A DNA stretch of 64,000 nucleotides from Megalopta genalis (Eukaryota > Arthropoda > Insecta > Hymenoptera > Halictidae): NCBI RefSeq assembly GCF_051020955.1, contig NW_027477085.1, positions 36,376-100,375 of the forward strand, in the 5' to 3' direction. The position numbers were made by a program, and so were the translations under genes. Positions 13,041-25,000 of this stretch are shown in pieces. The first letter of the stretch is position 1. The number at the start of each line of letters is the position of its first letter. The notes under the pieces are model-generated. The model saw only the letters and a list, made by a program, of their open reading frames with translations. It had not been told where the DNA came from and ran no database searches.

Positions 13041-13519
13041 CAAATACTTGCGATATAAGTGATGTAGATTCAAATGCATGCGAAACCAACCAGATAGCTT
13101 CAAGTCCACGCGAAACACATGATTTAGCTTCAAATCAATGCGGTGTAGAAGGTTTATCTTCAAATCCGCCCGAAACAAATGATTTAGCTTCAAATACTTG
13201 CGATATAAGTGATATAGCTTCAAATGCTGGCGAAACAAAAGACTTAGCGTCAAATCCATGCGAAACAATTGATTTAGCTTCAGATACTTGCGATATAAGT
13301 GATATTGCTTCAAATGCAGACGAAACAAACGAGATAGTATCAAATCCAAACGAAACACATGATTTAGCTACAAATCAATGCGATGTAGAAGGTTTAGTTT
13401 CAAATCCATGCGAAACAAATGATTTAGCTTCAAATACTTGCGATATAAGTGATGTAGATTCAAATGCATGCGAAACCAACCAGATAGCTTCAAGTCCACG
13501 CGAAACACATGATTTAGCT
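12740..13519. repeat. Two adjacent 390-bp blocks inside HOR-1
   Basis: Bases from about 12740 to 13129 are repeated at about 13130 to 13519; for example GCGGTGTAGAAGGTTTATC at 12750 returns at 13140. The offset is exactly 13 monomers. The doubled form is also present in the HOR-1 copies at 22.6-23.4, 28.5-29.3 and 32.9-33.7 kb. The copies at 17.9-18.4 and 42.1-42.7 kb carry the block once. The doubling therefore divides the HOR-1 copies into two haplotype-like classes. Confidence 0.85.
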
Positions 13520-14309
13520 TCAAATCAATGCGAAGTAGATGGCTTAGCTTCAACCCCATGCGAAACACATGATTTAGCTTCAAAAGCCATGCGATACACA
13601 TGAATTAGCTTCAAATCCATGCAAAACACATGATTTAGCTTCCAATCCATGCGAAACACATGATTTAGCTTCTAATAAATGCGAAGTATAAGGCTCAGCT
13701 TCAAATCCAAGCGAAACACATGATTTAGCTTCAAAACAATGCGAATTAGAAGGCTTAGCTTCAAATGCATGAGAAACAATTCATTTAGCTTCAGATACTT
13801 GCGGTATAAGTGATATAGCTTCAAATGCAGGGGGAACAAACGACTTAGTTTCAAATCCATGAAAAACACTAGATTTAGCTTCGAATCAAAGCGACGTGGA
13901 AGGTTTAGCTTCTAATCCAAGCGGAACAAACGATTGAGCTTCAAACACTTAGGATATAAGTGATATAGCTTCAAATGCAGACGAATCAAACGAGTTAGCT
14001 TCAAAATCCATGCGAAACACATGACTTAGCTTGAAATCAATGCGAAGTAGATGGATTAGCTTCAAATCCATGCGAAACACATGATTACCTGCAAATCAAT
14101 GCGATGTAGAATGTTTAGCTTCAAATCCATGCAAAACAAATGATTTAGCTTCATATACTTGCGATATAAGTGATATAGCTTCAAATGCTGGCGAAACGAA
14201 CTTGTTAGCTTCAAATCCATACAAAACACATGATTTAGATGCTAATGAACGCGATCTAGAAGGTTTAGCTACAAATCCAAGCGAAACACTTGATTTAGCC
14301 TCAAATCAA

Positions 14310-14609
14310 TGCGATGTAGATGGATTAGCTTCAAATCCATGCGAAACAAATGATCTAGCTTCAAATACTTGCGATATAAGTGATATAGCTTCAAATGCAG
14401 ACGAATCAAACGAGTTAGCTTCAAATCCATGTAGAACACATGATTTAGCTTCCAATCAAGGCGAAGTAGAAGTCTTAGCTTCAAATCCATGCGAAACAAA
14501 TTGTTTAGCTTCAAATACTTGTGATATACATGATTTAGCTTCAACTGCATTCGAAGCAAACGAGTTAGCTCCGAATCCACGAGAAACACATTATTTAGCT
14601 TCAAAACAA
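14310..14609. repeat. Reference stretch of the pentamer and 300-bp decamer order
   Basis: This is a clean example of the order of monomers. Starting each monomer at its TGCG position, the types run C (14310), D (14340), E (14370), A (14400), B (14430), C (14460), D (14490), E (14520), A (14550), B (14580). The first C-D-E set uses GATGTAGA and GATATAAGTGATATAG. The second uses GAAGTAGA and GTGATATACATGATTTAG, with the E monomer ending in CAACTGCA instead of CAAATGCA. The same alternation is seen at 1760-2200 and 8790-9300. In HOR-2 regions an extra C-D pair is often inserted, giving A-B-C-D-C-D-E (for example 3904-4113). Confidence 0.9.
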
Positions 14610-17426
14610 TGCGAATTAGAAGGCTTAGCTTCAAATCCATGCGAAACGAAAGATTTAGCTACAATTACTTGCGAATATAAGTGACGTAGCTGCAAACGCA
14701 GGCGAAACAAACGAGTTAGCTACAGATCCATGCGAAACACATGATTTGGGTTCAAATCAATACGAAGTAGAAGGCTTAGCTTCAACCCCATACGAACCGA
14801 ATGATTTAGCTTTAAATACTTGCGAAACAAATGGATTTGCTTCAGATACTTGTGATAAACGTGATTTATATTCAACTCCATGCGAGACAAAAGAATCAGC
14901 TTCAAATCAATGCAATACACATGATTTAGCTTCAAATCAATGCGAAACACATGATTTAGATTGATGTCAATGAGAAGTAGAAGGCTTAGCTTCAAATCCA
15001 TGCGAAACAAATGATTTAGCATCAAATACTTGTGATAAACATGATATAGCTTCAACTGCATGCGGAACAAACAAGGTAGCTTCAAATCCATGCGAAACAC
15101 ATGATTTAGATTCCAATCAATTTCGAAGTAGAAAGCTTAGCTACGAAACCGTGCGAAACAAATGATTTTGCTTTTAATACTTGCGATATATGTGATATGG
15201 CTTCAAATGCAGGCGAAACAAACGAGTTAACTTCAAACCCGTGCGGAACACATGATTCAGCTTCAAATCAATGCGAAACACATGATTTAGCTTGATGTCA
15301 ATGAGAAGTAGACGGCTTAGCTTCAAATCCAGGCGGAACAAATGGTTTAACTTCAAATTCTTGTGATATACATGATTTAGCTTCAAGTGCATACGAAACA
15401 AATGTGTGAGTTTCAAATCCAAGCGAAACACATGATTTAGATTGATATCAATGCGAAGTAGAAGGCTTAGCTTCAAATCCATGCGAAACAAATGGTTTAG
15501 CTAGAAATACTTGTGATATACATTATTTAGCTACAACTGCATGCGAAACAAACGAGTTAGCTTCAAATCCATGCGAAACACATGATTTAGCTTCAAATCA
15601 ATGCGATGTAGAAGGTTTAGCTTCAAATCCATGCGATACACAAGATTTAGCTTCAAATCAATGCGATGTAGAAGGTTTAGCTTCAAATCCACGCCAAACA
15701 AATGATTGAGCTTCAAACACTTGGGATAAAGGTGATATAGCTTCAACTGCATGCGAAACAAACGAGTTACCTTCAAATCCACGCGAAACACAAGTTTCAG
15801 CTTCAAATGAATGCGATGTAGAAGATTTAGCTTCAAATCCAAGCGAATCACGTGCTTTAGCTTCCTATTAATGCGAAGTAGAAGGCTTAGCTTCTAATCC
15901 ATGCGAAACACGTGATTTAGCTACTAATCAATGCGATCTAGAAGGTTTAGCTTCAAATCCATGCGATGTAGAAGGTTTAGCTTCAAATCCATGCGAAACA
16001 AATGATTTAGCTTCAAATCCATGCGAAACACATGATTTAGCTTCAATTTCAATGCGAAGTAGAAGGATTAGCTTCAAATCAATGCGATACATAAGAGTTA
16101 GCTTAAAATCAATGCGATGTAGAAGGTTTTGCTTCAAATCCATGCGAAACAAATGATTAAGCTTCAAATCAATGCGAAGTAGAAGGCTTAGCTTCAAATC
16201 CATGCGAAACAAATGATTCAGCTACAAATACTTGTGATATACATTATTTAGCTACAACTGCATGCGAAACAAACGAGTTACCTTCAAATCCACGCGACAC
16301 ACATGAGTTAGCTTCAAATCAATGCGATGTAGAAGGTTAAGCTTCAAATCCATGTGAAACAAATGATTGAGCTTCAAACACTTGGGTTAAAGGTGATATA
16401 GCTTCAACTGCATGCGAAACAAACGAGTTACCTTCAAATCCACGCGAAACACATGAATTGGTTCAAATGAATGCGATGTAGAAGGTTTAGCTTCAAATCC
16501 AAGCGAAACACATGATTTAGCTTCAAATAGTTGCGATATAAGTGATATAGATTCAAATACAGGCGAAACGAACGAGTTAGCTTCAAATCCATGCGAAACA
16601 CATGATTCATTTGCAAATCAATGCCATGTAGAAGGTTCAGCTTCAAATCCATGCGACACATATGATTTAGCTTCAAATACTTGCGATATAAGTGATATAG
16701 CTTCAAAAGCAGGAGGAACAAACGAGGTAGCTTCAGTTCTATGCGAAGCAAATAATTTAGCTTCAAATCAATGCGAAGTAGAAGGCTTAGCTTCAAATCC
16801 ATGCGAAACAAATGATTTAGCTACAAATACTTGTGATATACATTATTTAGCTTCAACTGCATGCGAAACAAACGAGTTACCTTCAAATCCACGCGAAACA
16901 CATGAATTGGTTCAAATGAATGCGATGTAGAAGGTTTAGCTTCAAATCCAAGCGAAACACATGATTTAGCTTCAAATACTTGCGATATAAGTGATATAGC
17001 TTCAAAAGCAGGAGGAACAAACGAGGTAGCTTCAGTTCTATGCGAAGCAAATAATTTAGCTTCAAATCAATGCGAAGTTGAAGGCTTAGCTTCAAATCCA
17101 TGCGAATCAAATGGTTTAGCTGCAAATACTTGTGATATACATGATTTAGTTTCAACTGCATGCGAATCAAACGAGTTTGCTTCAAATACATGCAAAACAC
17201 GTGATTTAGCTTCAAATCAATGCAAAGTAGAAGGCCTAGCTTCAAATCCATGCGAAACAAATGATTTAGCTTCAAATACTTGCGATATAAATGACATAGC
17301 TTCATATGCAGTCGAAACGATCGAGTTAGCTTCAACTCCATGCGATGCACATGATTTTGCTGCAAATCAATGCGACGTAGAAGGTTTAGCTTCAAATCCA
17401 TGCAAAACATATGATTTACATGCAAA

Positions 17427-20400
17427 TCAATGCGACGTAGAAGTCTTAGCTTCAAATACATGCGAAACATATGATTTAGCTTCAAATACTTGCGATATAA
17501 TTGATATAGTTTCAAATGCAGACGAATCAAACGAGTTAGCTTCAAAAGCCATGTGATACACATGATTTAGCTTCAAGTCAATGCGAAACTCATGATTTAG
17601 CTTCAAATCACTGCGATCTAGATGTATTACCTTCAAATCCATGCGAAACACATGATTTAGCTTCAAATCAATGCGAAGTAGACGGCCCATCTTCAAATCC
17701 ATGCGAAACAAATGGTTTAGTTTCAACTACTTGTGATATACATGATTTAACTTCATCTGCATGCGATGCAAACGAGTTAGCTTCATATACATGCGATACA
17801 CATGATTTAGCTACAAACCAATGCGAAGTAGAAGGTTTAGCTTCAAATCCGCGCGAAACAAATGATTTACATTTAAATATTTGCGATATAAGTGATATAG
17901 CTTCGAATGCAGGAGAGACAAATGAGTTAGCTTCAAATCCATGCGAAACACATGATTTAGCTTCAAATCAATGCGGTGTAGAAGGTTTATCTTCAAATCC
18001 GCCCGAAACAAATGATTTAGCTTCAAATACTTGCGATATAAGTGATATAGCTTCAAATGCTGGCGAAACAAAAGACTTAGCGTCAAATCCATGCGAAACA
18101 ATTGATTTAGCTTCAAATACTTGCGATATAAGTGATATAGCTTCAAATGCTGGCGAAACAAAAGACTTAGCGTCAAATCCATGCGAAACAATTGATTTAG
18201 CTTCAGATACTTGCGATATAAGTGATATTGCTTCAAATGCAGACGAAACAAACGAGATAGTATCAAATCCAAACGAAACACATGATTTAGCTACAAATCA
18301 ATGCGATGTAGAAGGTTTAGTTTCAAATCCATGCGAAACAAATGATTTAGCTTCAAATACTTGCGATATAAGTGATGTAGATTCAAATGCATGCGAAACC
18401 AACCAGATAGCTTCAAGTCCACGCGAAACACATGATTTAGCTTCAAATCAATGCGAAGTAGATGGCTTAGCTTCAACCCCATGCGAAACACATGATTTAG
18501 CTTCAAAAGCCATGCGATACACATGAATTAGCTTCAAATCCATGCAAAACACATGATTTAGCTTCCAATCCATGCGAAACACATGATTTAGCTTCTAATA
18601 AATGCGAAGTATAAGGCTCAGCTTCAAATCCAAGCGAAACACATGATTTAGCTTCAAAACAATGCGAATTAGAAGGCTTAGCTTCAAATGCATGAGAAAC
18701 AATTCATTTAGCTTCAGATACTTGCGGTATAAGTGATATAGCTTCAAATGCAGGGGGAACAAACGACTTAGTTTCAAATCCATGAAAAACACTAGATTTA
18801 GCTTCGAATCAAAGCGACGTGGAAGGTTTAGCTTCTAATCCAAGCGGAACAAACGATTGAGCTTCAAACACTTAGGATATAAGTGATATAGCTTCAAATG
18901 CAGACGAATCAAACGAGTTAGCTTCAAAATCCATGCGAAACACATGACTTAGCTTGAAATCAATGCGAAGTAGATGGATTAGCTTCAAATCCATGCGAAA
19001 CACATGATTACCTGCAAATCAATGCGATGTAGAATGTTTAGCTTCAAATCCATGCAAAACAAATGATTTAGCTTCATATACTTGCGATATAAGTGATATA
19101 GCTTCAAATGCTGGCGAAACGAACTTGTTAGCTTCAAATCCATACAAAACACATGATTTAGATGCTAATGAACGCGATCTAGAAGGTTTAGCTACAAATC
19201 CAAGCGAAACACTTGATTTAGCCTCAAATCAATGCGATGTAGATGGATTAGCTTCAAATCCATGCGAAACAAATGATCTAGCTTCAAATACTTGCGATAT
19301 AAGTGATATAGCTTCAAATGCAGACGAATCAAACGAGTTAGCTTCAAATCCATGTAGAACACATGATTTAGCTTCCAATCAAGGCGAAGTAGAAGTCTTA
19401 GCTTCAAATCCATGCGAAACAAATTGTTTAGCTTCAAATACTTGTGATATACATGATTTAGCTTCAACTGCATTCGAAGCAAACGAGTTAGCTCCGAATC
19501 CACGAGAAACACATTATTTAGCTTCAAAACAATGCGAATTAGAAGGCTTAGCTTCAAATCCATGCGAAACGAAAGATTTAGCTGCAATTACTTGCGAATA
19601 TAAGTGACGTAGCTGCAAACGCAGGCGAAACAAACGAGTTAGCTACAGATCCATGCGAAACACATGATTTGGGTTCAAATCAATACGAAGTAGAAGGCTT
19701 AGCTTCAACCCCATACGAACCGAATGATTTAGCTTTAAATACTTGCGAAACAAATGGATTTGCTTCAGATACTTGTGATAAACGTGATTTATATTCAACT
19801 CCATGCGAGACAAAAGAATCAGCTTCAAATCAATGCAATACACATGATTTAGCTTCAAATCAATGCGAAACACATGATTTAGATTGATGTCAATGAGAAG
19901 TAGAAGGCTTAGCTTCAAATCCATGCGAAACAAATGATTTAGCATCAAATACTTGTGATAAACATGATATAGCTTCAACTGCATGCGGAACAAACAAGGT
20001 AGCTTCAAATCCATGCGAAACACATGATTTAGATTCCAATCAATTTCGAAGTAGAAAGCTTAGCTACGAAACCGTGCGAAACAAATGATTTTGCTTTTAA
20101 TACTTGCGATATATGTGATATGGCTTCAAATGCAGGCGAAACAAACGAGTTAACTTCAAACCCGTGCGGAACACATGATTCAGCTTCAAATCAATGCGAA
20201 ACACATGATTTAGCTTGATGTCAATGAGAAGTAGACGGCTTAGCTTCAAATCCAGGCGGAACAAATGGTTTAACTTCAAATTCTTGTGATATACATGATT
20301 TAGCTTCAAGTGCATACGAAACAAATGTGTGAGTTTCAAATCCAAGCGAAACACATGATTTAGATTGATATCAATGCGGAGTAAAAGTCTTAGCTTCAAA

Positions 20401-22078
20401 TCCATGCGAAACAAATGGTTTAGCTAGAAATACTTGTGATATACATTATTTAGCTACAACTGCATGCGAAACAAACGAGTTAGCTTCAAATCCATGCGAA
20501 ACACATGATTTAGCTTCAAATCAATGCGATGTAGAAGGTTTAGCTTCAAAACCATGCGAAACAAATGATTGAGCTTCAAACACTTGGGATATGGGTGGTA
20601 TAGCTCCAACTGCATGCGAAACAAACGAGTTACCTTCAAATCCACGCGAAACACATGAGTTAGCTTCAAATCAATGCGATGTAGAAGGTTCAGCTTCAAA
20701 TCCATGCGACACATATGATTTAGCTTCAAATACTTACGATATAAGTGATATAGCTTCAAAAGCAGGAGGAACAAACGAGGTAGCTTCAGTTCTATGCGAA
20801 ACAAATGATTTAGCTTCAAATCAATGCGAAGTAGAAGGCTTAGCTTCAAATCCATGCGAAACAAATGATTCAGCTACAAATACTTGTGATATACATTATT
20901 TAGCTACAACTGCATGCGAAACAAACGAGTTACCTTCAAATCCACGCGACACACATGAGTTAGCTTCAAATCAATGCGATGTAGAAGGTTAAGCTTCAAA
21001 TCCATGTGAAACAAATGATTGAGCTTCAAACACTTGGGTTAAAGGTGATATAGCTTCAACTGCATGCGAAACAAACGAGTTACCTTCAAATCCACGCGAA
21101 ACACATGAATTGGTTCAAATGAATGCGATGTAGAAGGTTTAGCTTCAAATCCAAGCGAAACACATGATTTAGCTTCAAATAGTTGCGATATAAGTGATAT
21201 AGATTCAAATACAGGCGAAACGAACGAGTTAGCTTCAAATCCATGCGAAACACATGATTCATTTGCAAATCAATGCCATGTAGAAGGTTCAGCTTCAAAT
21301 CCATGCGACACATATGATTTAGCTTCAAATACTTGCGATATAAGTGATATAGCTTCAAAAGCAGGAGGAACAAACGAGGTAGCTTCAGTTCTATGCGAAG
21401 CAAATAATTTAGCTTCAAATCAATGCGAAGTAGAAGGCTTAGCTTCAAATCCATGCGAAACAAATGATTTAGCTACAAATACTTGTGATATACATTATTT
21501 AGCTTCAACTGCATGCGAAACAAACGAGTTACCTTCAAATCCACGCGAAACACATGAATTGGTTCAAATGAATGCGATGTAGAAGGTTTAGCTTCAAATC
21601 CAAGCGAAACACATGATTTAGCTTCAAATACTTGCGATATAAGTGATATAGCTTCAAAAGCAGGAGGAACAAACGAGGTAGCTTCAGTTCTATGCGAAGC
21701 AAATAATTTAGCTTCAAATCAATGCGAAGTTGAAGGCTTAGCTTCAAATCCATGCGAATCAAATGGTTTAGCTGCAAATACTTGTGATATACATGATTTA
21801 GTTTCAACTGCATGCGAATCAAACGAGTTTGCTTCAAATACATGCAAAACACGTGATTTAGCTTCAAATCAATGCAAAGTAGAAGGCCTAGCTTCAAATC
21901 CATGCGAAACAAATGATTTAGCTTCAAATACTTGCGATATAAATGACATAGCTTCATATGCAGTCGAAACGATCGAGTTAGCTTCAACTCCATGCGATGC
22001 ACATGATTTTGCTGCAAATCAATGCGACGTAGAAGGTTTAGCTTCAAATCCATGCAAAACATATGATTTACATGCAAA
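17427..22078. repeat. HOR-1 copy 2, about 4.65 kb
   Basis: This copy has the same landmark order as copy 1 but carries the 390-bp block once. It has a private 90-bp tandem duplication near 18020-18200 (GCTGGCGAAACAAAAGAC occurs twice, 90 bp apart). The CACGTGCTTTAGC part found at 15.5-16.2 kb is replaced at about 20.37-20.9 kb by HOR-2-like sequence closely matching 6.56-6.97 kb. The net length between the TTTTAATACTTGCG block and the GATTCATTTG block is about 271 bp shorter than in copy 1. Confidence 0.83.
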
Positions 22079-25000
22079 TCAATGCGACGTAGAAGTCTTA
22101 GCTTCAAATACATGCGAAACATATGATTTAGCTTCAAATACTTGCGATATAATTGATATAGTTTCAAATGCAGACGAATCAAACGAGTTAGCTTCAAAAG
22201 CCATGTGATACACATGATTTAGCTTCAAGTCAATGCGAAACTCATGATTTAGCTTCAAATCACTGCGATCTAGATGTATTACCTTCAAATCCATGCGAAA
22301 CACATGATTTAGCTTCAAATCAATGCGAAGTAGACGGCCCATCTTCAAATCCATGCGAAACAAATGGTTTAGTTTCAACTACTTGTGATATACATGATTT
22401 AACTTCATCTGCATGCGATGCAAACGAGTTAGCTTCATATACATGCGATACACATGATTTAGCTACAAACCAATGCGAAGTAGAAGGTTTAGCTTCAAAT
22501 CCGCGCGAAACAAATGATTTACATTTAAATATTTGCGATATAAGTGATATAGCTTCGAATGCAGGAGAGACAAATGAGTTAGCTTCAAATCCATGCGAAA
22601 CACATGATTTAGCTTCAAATCAATGCGGTGTAGAAGGTTTATCTTCAAATCCGCCCGAAACAAATGATTTAGCTTCAAATACTTGCGATATAAGTGATAT
22701 AGCTTCAAATGCTGGCGAAACAAAAGACTTAGCGTCAAATCCATGCGAAACAATTGATTTAGCTTCAGATACTTGCGATATAAGTGATATTGCTTCAAAT
22801 GCAGACGAAACAAACGAGATAGTATCAAATCCAAACGAAACACATGATTTAGCTACAAATCAATGCGATGTAGAAGGTTTAGTTTCAAATCCATGCGAAA
22901 CAAATGATTTAGCTTCAAATACTTGCGATATAAGTGATGTAGATTCAAATGCATGCGAAACCAACCAGATAGCTTCAAGTCCACGCGAAACACATGATTT
23001 AGCTTCAAATCAATGCGGTGTAGAAGGTTTATCTTCAAATCCGCCCGAAACAAATGATTTAGCTTCAAATACTTGCGATATAAGTGATATAGCTTCAAAT
23101 GCTGGCGAAACAAAAGACTTAGCGTCAAATCCATGCGAAACAATTGATTTAGCTTCAGATACTTGCGATATAAGTGATATTGCTTCAAATGCAGACGAAA
23201 CAAACGAGATAGTATCAAATCCAAACGAAACACATGATTTAGCTACAAATCAATGCGATGTAGAAGGTTTAGTTTCAAATCCATGCGAAACAAATGATTT
23301 AGCTTCAAACACTTGCGATATAAGTGATGTAGATTCAAATGCATGCGAAACCAACCAGATAGCTTCAAGTCCACGCGAAACACATGATTTAGCTTCAAAT
23401 CAATGCGAAGTAGATGGCTTAGCTTCAACCCCATGCGAAACACATGATTTAGCTTCAAAAGCCATGCGATACACATGAATTAGCTTCAAATCCATGCAAA
23501 ACACATGATTTAGCTTCCAATCCATGCGAAACACATGATTTAGCTTCTAATAAATGCGAAGTATAAGGCTCAGCTTCAAATCCAAGCGAAACACATGATT
23601 TAGCTTCAAAACAATGCGAATTAGAAGGCTTAGCTTCAAATGCATGAGAAACAATTCATTTAGCTTCAGATACTTGCGGTATAAGTGATATAGCTTCAAA
23701 TGCAGGGGGAACAAACGACTTAGTTTCAAATCCATGAAAAACACTAGATTTAGCTTCGAATCAAAGCGACGTGGAAGGTTTAGCTTCTAATCCAAGCGGA
23801 ACAAACGATTGAGCTTCAAACACTTAGGATATAAGTGATATAGCTTCAAATGCAGACGAATCAAACGAGTTAGCTTCAAAATCCATGCGAAACACATGAC
23901 TTAGCTTGAAATCAATGCGAAGTAGATGGATTAGCTTCAAATCCATGCGAAACACATGATTACCTGCAAATCAATGCGATGTAGAATGTTTAGCTTCAAA
24001 TCCATGCAAAACAAATGATTTAGCTTCATATACTTGCGATATAAGTGATATAGCTTCAAATGCTGGCGAAACGAACTTGTTAGCTTCAAATCCATACAAA
24101 ACACATGATTTAGATGCTAATGAACGCGATCTAGAAGGTTTAGCTACAAATCCAAGCGAAACACTTGATTTAGCCTCAAATCAATGCGATGTAGATGGAT
24201 TAGCTTCAAATCCATGCGAAACAAATGATCTAGCTTCAAATACTTGCGATATAAGTGATATAGCTTCAAATGCAGACGAATCAAACGAGTTAGCTTCAAA
24301 TCCATGTAGAACACATGATTTAGCTTCCAATCAAGGCGAAGTAGAAGTCTTAGCTTCAAATCCATGCGAAACAAATTGTTTAGCTTCAAATACTTGTGAT
24401 ATACATGATTTAGCTTCAACTGCATTCGAAGCAAACGAGTTAGCTCCGAATCCACGAGAAACACATTATTTAGCTTCAAAACAATGCGAATTAGAAGGCT
24501 TAGCTTCAAATCCATGCGAAACGAAAGATTTAGCTGCAATTACTTGCGAATATAAGTGACGTAGCTGCAAACGCAGGCGAAACAAACGAGTTAGCTACAG
24601 ATCCATGCGAAACACATGATTTGGGTTCAAATCAATACGAAGTAGAAGGCTTAGCTTCAACCCCATACGAACCGAATGATTTAGCTTTAAATACTTGCGA
24701 AACAAATGGATTTGCTTCAGATACTTGTGATAAACGTGATTTATATTCAACTCCATGCGAGACAAAAGAATCAGCTTCAAATCAATGCAATACACATGAT
24801 TTAGCTTCAAATCAATGCGAAACACATGATTTAGATTGATGTCAATGAGAAGTAGAAGGCTTAGCTTCAAATCCATGCGAAACAAATGATTTAGCATCAA
24901 ATACTTGTGATAAACATGATATAGCTTCAACTGCATGCGGAACAAACAAGGTAGCTTCAAATCCATGCGAAACACATGATTTAGATTCCAATCAATTTCG

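Larger units (their letters stand above)
12204..17426. repeat. HOR-1 copy 1, about 5.22 kb
   Basis: This is the fullest HOR-1 copy. Landmarks in order: CATGCAAATCAATGCGACGT near 12204; GATTTACATTTAAATATT near 12650; the 390-bp local duplication at about 12740-13519; the GAAGTATAAGGCTC monomer near 13681; GATGCTAATGAACGCGATC near 14240; CCCCATACGAACCGAATG near 14786; TTTCGAAGTAGAAAGC near 15121; CACGTGCTTTAGCTTCC near 15847; GATTCATTTGCAAATC near 16605; and CATGAATTGGTTCAAATG near 16902. The same order returns in copies at 17.4, 22.1, 28.0 and 32.4 kb. The unit start was chosen for convenience. Confidence 0.85.
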
